Source: PNAI01 sp035574295 (GTDB lineage Bacteria > Pseudomonadota > Alphaproteobacteria > Rhizobiales > Xanthobacteraceae). From it: 64,000 bases of DNA. Positions within the stretch are counted from its first letter, which is position 1, and every line of letters begins with the position of its first letter. The notes under the pieces were generated by a model. That model was not told the origin of the DNA and ran no database searches. It saw only the letters and a list, made by a program, of their open reading frames with translations. A program made the translations under genes and the position numbers. Shown here piece by piece: positions 1 to 9,441 of the stretch. The DNA is taken from the NCBI GenBank assembly GCA_035574295.1, contig DATLYX010000013.1:1-64000 (forward strand), written 5' to 3'.

Positions 1-4
1 CGGT

Positions 5-898
5 CTACAGCCGGAATTCCTCGCCCAAATAGAGGCGGCGGACGTCGGGGTTGTTGACGATGTCCTCGGTGCGGCCCTCCATCAGCACCTCGCCGGAATA
101 GATGATGTAGGCGCGGTCGGTGAGGCCAAGCGTTTCGCGCACGTTGTGGTCGGTGATCAGCACGCCGATCCCGCGGTTGGTGAGATGACGCACCAGCGCC
201 TTCAGGTCGCCCACCGCAATGGGGTCGATGCCGGCAAACGGTTCGTCGAGCAGCATATAGCTGGGCCGCGTGGCCAGCGCGCGGGCGATCTCCACGCGGC
301 GGCGCTCGCCGCCGGACAAGGCAATCGCCGGCGTCTTGCGCAACCGCGCGATGTTGAACTCCTCAAGCAACGCATCGAGGTCGTGCTCCCGCCGGCGCCG
401 GTTCGGCTCCACCACCTCCAGCACGGAGCGGATATTTTCCTCCACGGTGAGGCCGCGGAAAATCGAGGCCTCCTGCGGCAAATAGCCGATCCCGAGCCGT
501 GCCCGCTGGTACATGGGCAACGCGGTCACGTCGTAGCCGTCCAGCTCGATGCGGCCGCGGTCGGGTTTGATGAGGCCGGTGATCATGTAGAAAATTGTGG
601 TCTTGCCGGCGCCATTGGGTCCGAGCAACCCGATCGCCTCGCCGCGACGGACGTAGAGGTTCACCCCCTTCACCACCTTGCGGCCGGCAAAGCTCTTCTC
701 CACCCCATGAGCAACGAGATAGCGCGGCTGCTGCGCCCGCTCGGCGGCCTCCGGCACGCGAGACGGCGCGGGCGACCGGCCGCTGCGGTACCCGATCACC
801 GGCCCATGCATCGCGGCCACCTGTGCGCCTGGCCGCCCGCGCGGATGCCGCTGCGAGGTCGGCGCGCGGCGGCGAAAAAATGACAAGAAATCAAACAC
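5..898 (-). CDS. lptB: LPS export ABC transporter ATP-binding protein LptB
   Basis: ATPase of the LptB2FGC machine that extracts lipopolysaccharide from the inner membrane. The 297-residue product has a complete ABC domain: Walker A GPNGAGKT at about 93-100, signature LSGGE at about 194-198, Walker B ending LLDEP at about 216-220, and the switch His in ITDH at about 251. The first ~58 residues are an Arg/Pro-rich, probably disordered extension before the domain; typical LptB is about 240 residues, so a later start is possible, although no better internal start stands out. It lies 82 bp downstream of lptA on the same strand, as in other Rhizobiales, where rpoN usually follows (here beyond the left edge). 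Confidence 0.95.
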   Translation of the reverse strand: MFDFLSFFRRRAPTSQRHPRGRPGAQVAAMHGPVIGYRSGRSPAPSRVPEAAERAQQPRYLVAHGVEKSFAGRKVVKGVNLYVRRGEAIGLLGPNGAGKTTIFYMITGLIKPDRGRIELDGYDVTALPMYQRARLGIGYLPQEASIFRGLTVEENIRSVLEVVEPNRRRREHDLDALLEEFNIARLRKTPAIALSGGERRRVEIARALATRPSYMLLDEPFAGIDPIAVGDLKALVRHLTNRGIGVLITDHNVRETLGLTDRAYIIYSGEVLMEGRTEDIVNNPDVRRLYLGEEFRL

Positions 899-980
899 CC
901 CCGCCTCGTGGTCTGGGATCGCGGCGCAACAGATAGATGCTCAGCAGTTGGCGTTCGACCGGCATCATCTCGGCCTGCTT

Positions 981-1619
981 TCAGTTCGATTTTGGCCGCA
1001 ACAGATCGATGCGCGGCAAATCGCGGGCTGCGCCGGGCTTGCCCTCGCCTTGCTGTGCCGGCGGGATCATCAACATCTCCACCTGCCCGCGCTGCTTGCC
1101 GGATTCCACGCGCGAAATGCCGGTGTTGAGATCCACCACCAGCTGGTCGCCGCGCACGACGTTGCCGCCTTGGCTGACTACCACGTTCCCCCGCAGCGTG
1201 ATGATGTTGGTCTTCAGATCAAAATGGCCGACGTCGCCGGTGGCGGTCTGATCCTGCTGCGTCACGATGACCCCGCCCAGCGCATCGAGCTTGCTGATCT
1301 GAGTCCTGCCGCCCGGACCCGCCTGTGCAGCGCGTAATCCGGCGCCGGCCTCGGCGACGTAGGTCACCACCAAGGTCTTGCAGCGAATGATGGTGTCCCC
1401 CTGTACCACCTGTACGTTGCCGCTGAAGGTCGCAGTCTTGTCTTTGTCGCGGATCTCGAAACTCTGGGCGCGGATCTGCACCGGCTTGTCGCGGCTCTTC
1501 GTAAACCCCTCCATGAGGTTTGGCGCCGCCTGCCCGGTCTGCGCAAGGGATGCCGCCGGCGTCAAAACCGCAACGACCGCAAGAACGGAACCAGCGAAAA
1601 CGTTGCGCAGGGCCATCAT
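981..1619 (-). CDS. lptA: LPS transport periplasmic protein LptA (OstA-like)
   Basis: Periplasmic bridge protein that carries lipopolysaccharide from LptC to the outer-membrane LptD. The 212-residue product starts with a hydrophobic signal peptide ending near an AxA site (about residues 1-26). An OstA/LptA beta-jellyroll follows, visible in the segments about FEIRDKDKTATFSGNVQVVQGDT and the later repeat about FDLKTNIITLRGNVVVSQG. The C-terminal tail is Pro/Gly/Gln-rich and probably disordered. Its ATG overlaps the lptC stop (ATGA, 4 nt), so the two genes are translationally coupled. Confidence 0.93.
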   Translation of the reverse strand: MMALRNVFAGSVLAVVAVLTPAASLAQTGQAAPNLMEGFTKSRDKPVQIRAQSFEIRDKDKTATFSGNVQVVQGDTIIRCKTLVVTYVAEAGAGLRAAQAGPGGRTQISKLDALGGVIVTQQDQTATGDVGHFDLKTNIITLRGNVVVSQGGNVVRGDQLVVDLNTGISRVESGKQRGQVEMLMIPPAQQGEGKPGAARDLPRIDLLRPKSN

Positions 1620-2323
1620 GGCCGTACCCCCTCAGCGGGGCCCGGTTCCGCGGAAACGATCAACATCTCCACGCCGCCGTCGAACCGGATGACTTCGCCG
1701 GATTTCGACACTTCAAGCCGGTTGCCGCGCAACGTTCCCTGTTGCGTCTTCACCTCGACAGGCAGGCCGGAGGTGACCGTGCCCTCGCGCAGATCAATCA
1801 CGGCCTCGCTCAGGTGCGCCTCATGGCCCTCGGAAGTGTGGAGAACAATTTCGCGTCGTAAAGTCAGAATATTGGCTTTGCGGTCAAACGTGCCTTCGAC
1901 CGCCCGCATCTCAAGCTTGCTGTGCTCGGAGATTTCGAACAGCGCATGCGGCCGCTCGAGACTTACGACATCGGCACGTGCGATATCCTGCGCCGCGGCG
2001 CTGGCGGAGAGTTCGAAGCGGCGGCCGTCGCGGGTATAGCCGGCAAGTTTTGGCTCGGTCATCGTCATCTTGGTACCGGACAGCGACACGCCGCTCACTG
2101 TGACCGGCAGCCGGGTCAACAGGCGCAGCGGATTGAGCCACACCGCAAGGCCCGCCACCGCCAGCCCTCCCACAATGATCACCGGAATCAGAACGCGCAA
2201 AACCCGGACCCGCCGGCTATGGCGGCGCGCGCGGCGAAACAGCACCTCGATCGACGGGCGCTCGCTCACGGCGAAACCGAAAGGTTCGCGGCCGGTAGGG
2301 TGGGCGGTGGTCAGTCGGTTCAC
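1616..2323 (-). CDS. lptC: LPS export protein LptC
   Basis: Bitopic inner-membrane protein that hands lipopolysaccharide from the LptB2FG transporter to LptA. The 235-residue product has a basic N-terminus rich in Arg/His, one transmembrane helix at about residues 45-66 (VLIPVIIVGGLAVAGLAVW region), then a periplasmic LptC/OstA-like beta fold. Length and topology match alphaproteobacterial LptC. It is the first gene of the coupled lptC-lptA pair and lies 123 bp downstream of the RNase D-like gene on the same strand. Confidence 0.9.
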   Translation of the reverse strand: MNRLTTAHPTGREPFGFAVSERPSIEVLFRRARRHSRRVRVLRVLIPVIIVGGLAVAGLAVWLNPLRLLTRLPVTVSGVSLSGTKMTMTEPKLAGYTRDGRRFELSASAAAQDIARADVVSLERPHALFEISEHSKLEMRAVEGTFDRKANILTLRREIVLHTSEGHEAHLSEAVIDLREGTVTSGLPVEVKTQQGTLRGNRLEVSKSGEVIRFDGGVEMLIVSAEPGPAEGVRP

Positions 2324-2446
2324 GCTGAATACCCTGATCTACAGCAGGGATTTCGCTTCATCTTGCAGCAGGCATCTTAATACATTCCGACCACCGAGTA
2401 ATCACGCGCGAATATGGCTCAGTCGCGGCACAATTGGCGCAGGCGG

Positions 2447-3061
2447 TCAGGAATGGGCAAAAATATCCTCGGACGCCCAGCCGGCCAGGTCGAGACGCAC
2501 GCGGTCGGGAAGAAACCGAAAACAGGCCTCCGCCAAGCCAGCGCGGTTCTCGCGCGCCAGCAGGGCATCGAGCTTCTCCTTCAGCGCGTGCAGGTGCAGC
2601 ACGTCGGCGGCGGCATAAGCGAGCTGGGCATCGGTCAATGTCTCCGCGCCCCAATCGGACAACTGCAACTGCTTGGAAATTTCGATGCCGAGCAGCTCGC
2701 GGATCAAGTCTTTCAGCCCATGTTTGTCCGTATAAGTGCGCGTAAGCCGTGAAGCGATCTTGGTGCAATACAGCGGCGCGGCCATGACCCCGAAGGTCTT
2801 ATACAACATGGCGAGATCGAAGCGTGCAAAGTGAAAAATCTTCAGCAGCGCTGGATCGCGCAACAGCCGCTGCAAATTCGGGGCGTCAGTCTGCCCCGGA
2901 GCAATCTGGATGATGTCGGCGCTGCCGTCGCCGGGCGAGAGCTGAACCAGACACAGCCGGTCGCGGTGCGGGTCGAGCCCCATGGCCTCGGTATCGACGG
3001 CGACCGATCCGCGATAGCGGCTCAAGTCAGGCAAGTCGCCGCGATGCAGGCGGATGGTCAT
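2447..3061 (-). CDS. RNase D-like 3'-5' exonuclease (short form)
   Basis: DEDD-family 3'-5' exonuclease, probably acting on RNA. The 204-residue product shows exonuclease motif I DTE at about residues 23-25, motif II HFARFD around 77-82, and a DEDDy-type motif III with YAAAD near residue 150. It is only the catalytic domain: the HRDC domains of E. coli RNase D (about 375 residues) are absent, as is usual for the copy next to lptC in Rhizobiales. A tRNA gene lies just upstream on the same strand. DNA rather than RNA as substrate cannot be excluded. Confidence 0.88.
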   Translation of the reverse strand: MTIRLHRGDLPDLSRYRGSVAVDTEAMGLDPHRDRLCLVQLSPGDGSADIIQIAPGQTDAPNLQRLLRDPALLKIFHFARFDLAMLYKTFGVMAAPLYCTKIASRLTRTYTDKHGLKDLIRELLGIEISKQLQLSDWGAETLTDAQLAYAAADVLHLHALKEKLDALLARENRAGLAEACFRFLPDRVRLDLAGWASEDIFAHS

Positions 3062-3086
3062 TGCGGCTCCCTTGCGGACCCTCCGG

Positions 3087-3171
<85 letters not shown>

Positions 3172-3315
3172 TCGACGGCAGAGATAAGGTCCGCGGTTTC
3201 AGCTTGTCAACGTGGCAACCGACGCATCCCGATGCTTGTCCATGGCGCACGCGACCCGCTATACAGCGAACCGGCCCGCGGACATTCGCCGGGCGCTGCA
3301 GCAAGGCGGCAAAGC

Positions 3316-4287
3316 ATGACTCCGCAGGCAAAAACCGACACGCTCGTTACCGTCTTCGGCGGCTCGGGGTTCCTCGGCCGGCACGTGGTCCGCGCGCTCG
3401 CCCGACGCGGCTACCGTATCCGCGTCGCGGTGCGGCGGCCGGAACTCGCCGGATATCTGCAACCGCTCGGCACTGTCGGTCAAATTCACGCGGTACAGGC
3501 CAATGTGCGCTATGCAAACACCGTCGAGGCGGCGACGCGCGGCGCGCGCGTGCTCATCAACCTCGTGGGCATCCTGTTCGAGCGCGGGCGGCAGCGGTTC
3601 GATGCGGTGCAGACGCTCGGCGCGGAGGCGGTGGCGCTTGCGGCGGCGCAGTTCGGCGCCCGCGTGGTCCATGTCTCCGCGCTCGGCGCCGACGAAAACT
3701 CGACCGCGCGCTATGCGCGCAGCAAGGCGGCAGGCGAGAAGGCGGTGCTGGCGGCGGTCCCCTCGGCCGTGGTGATGCGCCCCTCCATCATCTTCGGACC
3801 GGAGGATGACTTCTTCAACCGCTTCGCCGCGCTCGCCCGCGTGCTGCCGGCATTGCCACTGATCGGCGGCGGGCACACGCGGTTCCAACCCGTGTTCGTC
3901 GGCGACGTGGCGGCGGCGATCGCCGACACCGTCGACGGCAAAGCGAAGGCGGGTACCATCTACGAGCTCGGCGGGCCGGAGGTGCGCACCTTCAGAGAGC
4001 TCATGGAATACGTGCTAGCTACCATCGAACGGCGGCGGTTGTTGCTGCCCATTCCGTTCAGCCTCGCGCGCCTGCAGGCGCAATTTTTGCAGTTCTTGCC
4101 GAAGCCTCCGCTGACCCCCGATCAGGTCGAGCTCCTGCGGTACGACAACGTGGTGTCTGCCGCGGCCGAGCGCGAAGGCCGCACGCTGCGCGCATTCGGC
4201 ATCGAGCCCACCGCAATGGAAGCCGTCGTGCCGGAGTATCTGTGGCGGTTCCGCAAGACCGGCCAGTTCCGCGGGCAGATGGCATGA
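3316..4287 (+). CDS. Complex I NDUFA9-like NAD(P)-binding epimerase family protein
   Basis: Atypical short-chain dehydrogenase/epimerase of the NDUFA9 group, found widely in alphaproteobacteria; the mitochondrial relative is an accessory subunit of complex I, and the role of the bacterial protein is not settled. The 323-residue product opens with a Rossmann dinucleotide-binding motif GGSGFLG, then an alternating alpha/beta fold, with a substrate-domain segment about GAGTIYELGGPEVRTFRELM. I chose the ATG at 3316 because it places the Rossmann motif about 13 residues in and follows a purine-rich AAGGCGG; an in-frame ATG at 3232 would add 28 unlikely residues. It ends 3 bp from the convergent uppP stop. 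Confidence 0.85.
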   Translation: MTPQAKTDTLVTVFGGSGFLGRHVVRALARRGYRIRVAVRRPELAGYLQPLGTVGQIHAVQANVRYANTVEAATRGARVLINLVGILFERGRQRFDAVQTLGAEAVALAAAQFGARVVHVSALGADENSTARYARSKAAGEKAVLAAVPSAVVMRPSIIFGPEDDFFNRFAALARVLPALPLIGGGHTRFQPVFVGDVAAAIADTVDGKAKAGTIYELGGPEVRTFRELMEYVLATIERRRLLLPIPFSLARLQAQFLQFLPKPPLTPDQVELLRYDNVVSAAAEREGRTLRAFGIEPTAMEAVVPEYLWRFRKTGQFRGQMA

Positions 4288-4290
4288 CGC

Positions 4291-5103
4291 TCAGCGCGTC
4301 AAGACCAACAGCGCCAGACCGATCGCACCGACCGCGATGCGCCACCAGCCGAACAACGCAAAGCCGTGGCGCTGCACATAACCGAGAAACGTCTTCACCA
4401 CGATCCAAGCGGAAATAAACGACACCACAAAGCCGACGGCGACGATCACCGCATTGTCGAAGCTCAACTGCTCGCGGCTCTTGTACAGGTCCCAGACGAA
4501 GGCGCCGAGCATGGTCGGCATGGCCAGCCAAAAGGAAAACTCGGCGGAAGAGCGGCGGTCGGCGCCGAGCAACATGCCCGAGACGATGGTGGTGCCGGAT
4601 CGCGACACGCCGGGAATCATGGAGACGACCTGCGCCAGCCCAATCACAAAATACATCGGTATCGTGTACTTGATGACATCGTCAAAGCGCGGTTTCAGAT
4701 CCAGCCGGTCGATCCACAGCAGAATGGCGCCGCCCACAATCAGCGTGACGCAGATGATCCACAGATTGAACAGCACCGTCTTGATGAAATCGTGGGCGAG
4801 GGCGCCGACCACAGCCGCCGGCAGGAACGCGAGAAGCACGCCAAAAACAAAGCGCCGCTCCACCGCGCTGTAGAAAAATCCGAGCGTAAGCTGCCATATG
4901 CGGACGGCGTATATAGACAGCAACGCAAGGATCGCCCCGAACTGAATCAGCACGGCAAAGGTGTTCCAGAACGCCTCGCGACCGGGGTCGGGACCAAACA
5001 GACTGTTGGCGAGCAACAGATGCCCGGTTGAGGACACCGGCAAAAACTCGGTGAGACCCTCGAGCACGCCGAGAACAAAAGCCTTAAAGAGATCGAACAG
5101 CAT
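4291..5103 (-). CDS. uppP: Undecaprenyl-diphosphatase UppP (BacA)
   Basis: Membrane phosphatase that recycles undecaprenyl diphosphate to the monophosphate carrier used for peptidoglycan and other envelope polymers. The 270-residue product carries both family signatures: the E-x3-E motif in LEGLTEFLPVSS (Glu15 and Glu19) and PGVSRSGTT at about 164-172. It has several hydrophobic membrane helices. The start at 5103 gives the standard family N-terminus; an in-frame upstream ATG would add 48 non-conserved residues. Confidence 0.95.
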   Translation of the reverse strand: MLFDLFKAFVLGVLEGLTEFLPVSSTGHLLLANSLFGPDPGREAFWNTFAVLIQFGAILALLSIYAVRIWQLTLGFFYSAVERRFVFGVLLAFLPAAVVGALAHDFIKTVLFNLWIICVTLIVGGAILLWIDRLDLKPRFDDVIKYTIPMYFVIGLAQVVSMIPGVSRSGTTIVSGMLLGADRRSSAEFSFWLAMPTMLGAFVWDLYKSREQLSFDNAVIVAVGFVVSFISAWIVVKTFLGYVQRHGFALFGWWRIAVGAIGLALLVLTR

Positions 5104-5335
5104 CGAAGCTCCGTGAGCAAGCGCCGGCGGAACAAACGCAGCGGGCGGTGCCGCGGTCAGATTTGCGGTCTTCGCCTTGTGGCGCAATCGGACGACGGGA
5201 GCAATGGAGAATCTGCAGGGAGGGCTCGAACCGGCGCCAGTCGGCAATTTCTTGCGTAGCGCCCCCCGCCTTCGTTAGGGTTGCGGCGGGCTGATTCTTC
5301 CCGCTTTTCAACGGCTGCGGCGCGTGTCGGTGTCC

Positions 5336-6028
5336 ATGTTTACCTTGTTTCATCATCCGTTCTGCCCGCATTCGCGTTTCATCCGGCTCGTGCTCGGCGA
5401 GCTGGGACTGGCCGCACATTTGATCGAGGAACGGGTGTGGGAGCGACGCACAGAGTTTCTGGTGCTCAACCCCGCCGGGACCACGCCGGTGCTGGTCGAG
5501 GAAGGCCATCCGGCGGTCCCCGGCGCGGCGATCATCGCCGAGTATCTCGATGAGACGCGGGGCGCCGATCTCGGTGATCGCCGCTTGCTGCCGAGCGACC
5601 AGGGCGGCCGCATCGAGGTGCGGCGGCTGATGAGCTGGTTCAACGACAAATTTTTTGCCGAGGTCAGCGGGCCTCTGGTGACCGAACGGCTCTACAAGCG
5701 CTACCTGCGGCCCGAGCAGGGTGGCGGGGCGCCGGATACGGAAGCGCTCCGTGCGGCGCGCGCCAATATCCGCTACCATATGTCTTACATCGGATGGCTG
5801 GTGCGCACACGCAACTGGCTGACCGGCGACCGCCTCAGTTACGCGGATCTGGCCGCGGCCGCGCATGTTTCGGCGGTGGATTACTTCGGTGATGTACCAT
5901 GGGAAGTCGACGAGAGCGCGAAGAATTGGTACGCCCGAATCAAATCGCGCCCGTCGTTCCGTCCGATACTCGCCGACCACGTGCCGGGCATCCAGGCGTC
6001 GAAAACTTACGCGGACCTGGATTTCTAA
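5336..6028 (+). CDS. Glutathione S-transferase family protein
   Basis: Cytosolic GST fold protein of about 230 residues. The N-terminal thioredoxin-like domain is visible in the HPFCPHSRFIRLVLGELG region, followed by a proline loop of the form NPAGTTPVL and the conserved glutathione-contact region near IIAEYLDE. The all-alpha C-terminal domain includes LTGDRLSYADLAAAAHVS, the usual N-capping box. A GTG at 5324 is an alternative start four codons earlier; neither has a clear Shine-Dalgarno sequence. The next gene, queG, begins within or immediately after its 3' end. Confidence 0.88.
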   Translation: MFTLFHHPFCPHSRFIRLVLGELGLAAHLIEERVWERRTEFLVLNPAGTTPVLVEEGHPAVPGAAIIAEYLDETRGADLGDRRLLPSDQGGRIEVRRLMSWFNDKFFAEVSGPLVTERLYKRYLRPEQGGGAPDTEALRAARANIRYHMSYIGWLVRTRNWLTGDRLSYADLAAAAHVSAVDYFGDVPWEVDESAKNWYARIKSRPSFRPILADHVPGIQASKTYADLDF

Positions 6029-6060
6029 GCGCCGGCGACCGCGCGCGGCTCAAGGCAGAA

Positions 6061-7170
6061 TTGAAAGAGACAGCGCATGCGCACGGCTTCGACGCCGTGG
6101 GCGTGACGCGGCCGGACGCGGTGCCGGAGGCCAAGGCGCGGCTCGAGCAATTTCTCGCCGACGGCGCGCACGGCGACATGTGCTGGCTGAAGAAACGCGC
6201 CGCACAACGCGGTGACCCGCGTCTTTTGTGGTCCGAGGTACGCTCGATCGTGATGCTGGGCATGAACTACGGGCCGGACGGCGATCCGCTGGCAATCCTG
6301 ACGCAGCGCAGACGCGGGGCGATCTCGGTCTATGCACAATGCCGCAACGATTATCACAATGTGATCAAGAAACGGCTGAAGGCGCTGGCGCGTTGGCTGG
6401 TCGCACGGGCGGGCGGAGACGTCAAAGTGTTCGTCGATACCGCGCCGGTGATGGAAAAGCCGCTGGCGGCACGCGCGGGACTCGGTTGGCAGGGCAAGCA
6501 CACCAATCTCGTGGCGCGCGACTTCGGCTCCTGGCTCTTTCTCGGGGCGATCTTCACCACCGTCGAGCTCGAACCGGATGACGCCGAGCGCGATCATTGC
6601 GGTACCTGCCGCGCCTGCCTCGACATCTGCCCAACGGCGGCGTTCCCCGAGCCATACCGGCTCGATGCACGGCGCTGCATCTCGTATCTCACCATCGAGC
6701 ACAAGGGGCCGATCCCGCGCGAGTTGCGGCCGCTGATGGGCAACCGCATCTTCGGTTGCGACGATTGCCTCGCCGTGTGCCCCTGGAACAAATTCGCGCG
6801 CGCCGGCCGCGAGGCGAAGCTTGCCGCGCGCGAGATGTTGCGCGCGCCGGAACTTGCCGCGCTTGCGCGGCTCGACGATGCGCGGTTCCGCGCCATGTTC
6901 GCAAAAACCGCGATCAAGCGCACCGGCCGCGACCGGTTCGTGCGCAACGTCCTGATCGCGATCGGCAACTCGGGCGAGCCGACGCTTGCGCGGGAAGCAG
7001 AGCGGCTTATCGACGACCCCTCCCCGCTTGTGCGCGGCGCGGCAGTCTGGGCGCTGAGGCGACTCGATCGCGATCGCTGCTCAGCGCTGGCGGAGCGCCA
7101 TCGGGCGGCGGAAACCGATCCGACGGTGATCGAGGAATGGGCCGCCGCGGCCAGCGAAAGGGCCGTCTGA
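6061..7170 (+). CDS. queG: Epoxyqueuosine reductase QueG
   Basis: Cobalamin- and iron-sulfur-dependent enzyme for the last step of tRNA queuosine synthesis. The product contains a DUF1730 N-terminal domain, then a ferredoxin-like module with two cysteine clusters, CGTCRACLDICP and CDDCLAVCP. It ends in a HEAT-like C-terminal region (about GEPTLAREAERLIDDPSPLVRGA). The start is unresolved: homologues begin shortly before the conserved GFDAVGV. No ATG occurs there; TTG at 6061 (after AAGGCAG) gives 369 residues, close to family length. The open frame extends back to an ATG at 5899 inside the GST gene. Confidence 0.92.
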   Translation: MKETAHAHGFDAVGVTRPDAVPEAKARLEQFLADGAHGDMCWLKKRAAQRGDPRLLWSEVRSIVMLGMNYGPDGDPLAILTQRRRGAISVYAQCRNDYHNVIKKRLKALARWLVARAGGDVKVFVDTAPVMEKPLAARAGLGWQGKHTNLVARDFGSWLFLGAIFTTVELEPDDAERDHCGTCRACLDICPTAAFPEPYRLDARRCISYLTIEHKGPIPRELRPLMGNRIFGCDDCLAVCPWNKFARAGREAKLAAREMLRAPELAALARLDDARFRAMFAKTAIKRTGRDRFVRNVLIAIGNSGEPTLAREAERLIDDPSPLVRGAAVWALRRLDRDRCSALAERHRAAETDPTVIEEWAAAASERAV

Positions 7171-7172
7171 CT

Positions 7173-7958
7173 TCAGAATTCAGCCACGGCGGCAATCAAC
7201 CGGTCGATGTCCTCGGGCCGGGAGAGGCGGTGATCGCCGTCTTTCACCAGCGTGAGCACCACGTCGTCGTGGGCAAGCCGCGTCGTGAGTTCGACGGCGT
7301 GTTGCCACGGCACGTCCGGGTCTTTTACTCCCTGCAGAATCCGCACCGGGCAGCCGGTCTCGATCAGGCCGCCGAGCAGAAGATGGTTGCGTCCTTCCTC
7401 AATCAGGGCGCGGGTGATGGGATAAGGCTCCTCGCCGTAGGCCGAAGGCCGCAGCCAGACACCGGTCTGCTCGATCCGGCGCCGGATTTCGGGCGGGAAT
7501 TTTTTCCACATCAGCTCCTCGGTGAAATCGACTGCCGGCGCAATCAGCACAAGGCCCGCCACGGGCGCAGGCGGCGGAAACGCCGCGGCCCTGAGGTGGC
7601 GCACAAGCAGAAGCGCAAGCCAGCCGCCCATGGAAGAGCCGATCAGGATTTGCGGGCCGCGCGCAAACGCCGAATATACGGCGATGCTTTCCTCCAACCA
7701 GCGGCCAATGGTGCCGTCGGTGAACGCGCCTCCAGATTCACCATGACCGGAATAGTCAAAGCGCGTGCAGGCGCGGCCGTGCGCGGCAGCCCACTCATCG
7801 AGCGCCGACGCTTTGGTGCCCTTCATGTCAGATTTAAATCCGCCGAGCCAAAACAGACCGGGCGCCGCCCCACTGCGCGCACGCACCGCGATGCGGCGGG
7901 CGGCGGCGCCCGTTCCCACCTCCAGAAATTCGGGGGCAGCCTCAAGCATTGCACACAT
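7173..7958 (-). CDS. Alpha/beta hydrolase
   Basis: Serine hydrolase of 261 residues with the alpha/beta hydrolase fold. The nucleophile elbow is GSSMGG, with Ser109 as nucleophile. The FDYSGHGESGG segment is typical of the small-lipase/esterase group, and a late GDHRLSR supplies the probable catalytic His. The acid is probably the Asp in VKDPDVPW. No signal peptide is seen, so it is likely cytoplasmic. It converges on queG with a 2-bp gap. The substrate cannot be read from the sequence. Confidence 0.85.
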   Translation of the reverse strand: MCAMLEAAPEFLEVGTGAAARRIAVRARSGAAPGLFWLGGFKSDMKGTKASALDEWAAAHGRACTRFDYSGHGESGGAFTDGTIGRWLEESIAVYSAFARGPQILIGSSMGGWLALLLVRHLRAAAFPPPAPVAGLVLIAPAVDFTEELMWKKFPPEIRRRIEQTGVWLRPSAYGEEPYPITRALIEEGRNHLLLGGLIETGCPVRILQGVKDPDVPWQHAVELTTRLAHDDVVLTLVKDGDHRLSRPEDIDRLIAAVAEF

Positions 7959-8068
7959 TCACTCTTGTCGGACGTATTGCCGCCGTGTTTCGCAGCAACA
8001 GACGATGGCGCGCAAGAGGGATGGCGCGGGTTGCAAACACAAGCGACATACAATGAGCGCGACTGCCA

Positions 8069-9307
8069 ATGAGTGCGACTGCTGAGGTCGATACCGACAT
8101 GCGCCCGATGCGCGGGCTGGCCGGCGCAACCGTGCTGCAGATCGTACCTGCGTTGCAGCCGAGCCGCACCGCGCAAGTGGCGGTGCAGGTCGCGCAGGCG
8201 CTGGTCCGGGTCGGCGCGCGCGCTATCATCGCGAGCGAAAGCGGGCCACTGGTGGAAACCGTGAAATCGTTCGGCGGTGAATGGATCGAGTATCCGGAAA
8301 CGACCTTCAATTTCTTCAAGCTCAAAAGCAACGTCGAGCTTTTAGCCAGGCTGGTGAAGCGCGAGCGCATCGACATCGTGCACGCCAAAGGCGTCGGCGC
8401 GGCCTGGAGCGCGCTGCCGGCGGTCGAACATGCCGGTGCGAGCCTGGTAACCGAACTTCCCGATCTGTCGCCGGCGCAATTCATGCTCGGCGGCATGTAT
8501 CTGCGCGCCGTCAGCGGCGGAGATCGGATCATCGCCCATTCGACCTTCGAGGCACGGCCGATTATCGAGCGCTACCGCGTGCCGCGCGAGCGGATCAAGG
8601 TGATCCCCCGCGGCATCGACACTGCCTCCTTTGATCCGGCGCGAATCAGCCCCGCGCGGGTGGTGGCACTGCGGCAGGCCTGGGGCGTGCCGTCGGGCGC
8701 CCATGTGGTGCTCGCCCCCGGCCGAATCGCGCCGTGGAACGGACAGACGACGCTGGTGGAGGCGGCACGGATCCTGATCGAAACCGGCGTGCGCACGGTC
8801 ACCTTCGTGCTCGCCGGCGACGACCGGCGGCATCCGCGCCACGTGCGGGCGCTCGTCAAGCGAGCGCAAACGGCCGGTGTGTACCCCTTGTTTCGTATCA
8901 TCGGGGAATGTCCGGACATGCCCGCCGCGTTCGCAGCCGCGGATATTATCGCGGTGCCGTGGATCAAGCCGCCGGTTACCGGCCGGGTGGTGGCCGAAGC
9001 GCAGGCCATGGCAAGGCCGGTCGTCACTTCCACGGCCGGGGCGCTCGGCGAATATCTTCTGGTGCCGCCGCAGGTACCGGAAGATCTGCGCACCGGCTGG
9101 ACGGTGCGCCCCGCCGACCCGAGCGAGCTTGCGCACGCGCTCGGGGAGGCGCTTTCGCTCGACGTCGATGCCTACCGCAAGCTGTCGGCGCGGGCGCGGC
9201 AGTTCGCCACCTACATGTTCTCGCCGGAGAGCGTCGTCACCGCCACCCTGGAGGTCTATATTTCGCTTTTACAGGCCCCCACTTATGCAGATGTGGCAAA
9301 AACCTAA
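8069..9307 (+). CDS. Glycosyltransferase family 4 (GT-B fold)
   Basis: Retaining GT-B glycosyltransferase of 412 residues. The N-terminal half follows the Rossmann-like acceptor domain (VLQIVPAL at about 21-28, DIVHAKGVGAAW near 100). The C-terminal donor domain shows the family pattern VLAPGRIAPWNGQTTLVEAARIL, the IIGECPDMPAAFAAADI region and the E-x7-E-type stretch VVAEAQAMARPVVTS. The product is probably a lipopolysaccharide core or other envelope glycan. It starts 110 bp from the divergent hydrolase and has no clustered glycan genes, so its acceptor is unknown. Confidence 0.88.
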   Translation: MSATAEVDTDMRPMRGLAGATVLQIVPALQPSRTAQVAVQVAQALVRVGARAIIASESGPLVETVKSFGGEWIEYPETTFNFFKLKSNVELLARLVKRERIDIVHAKGVGAAWSALPAVEHAGASLVTELPDLSPAQFMLGGMYLRAVSGGDRIIAHSTFEARPIIERYRVPRERIKVIPRGIDTASFDPARISPARVVALRQAWGVPSGAHVVLAPGRIAPWNGQTTLVEAARILIETGVRTVTFVLAGDDRRHPRHVRALVKRAQTAGVYPLFRIIGECPDMPAAFAAADIIAVPWIKPPVTGRVVAEAQAMARPVVTSTAGALGEYLLVPPQVPEDLRTGWTVRPADPSELAHALGEALSLDVDAYRKLSARARQFATYMFSPESVVTATLEVYISLLQAPTYADVAKT

Positions 9308-9346
9308 CGCCGCATTCAGATCGCGGGGATGATGCCGCCGCCGGCG

Positions 9347-9376
9347 TTGACTTATTAACATTTTGTTCCGATCTTA
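9347..9376 (+). promoter_or_regulatory. Putative promoter of infC-rpmI-rplT
   Basis: In the 150-bp gap after the glycosyltransferase gene a TTGACT hexamer lies at 9347-9352. It is followed after 18 bp by ATCTTA (9371-9376) in a locally A/T-rich stretch. This is a fair match to the alphaproteobacterial housekeeping -35 and a weak match to the -10. No other candidate in this gap is better, but the assignment is by eye. Confidence 0.4.
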
Positions 9377-9441
9377 ATTGTTCCGGTAGCGCAGGCGGGA
9401 GTTTTGGCCCGTCAAGACGCTGCCGCTTCGTTGCAACAACT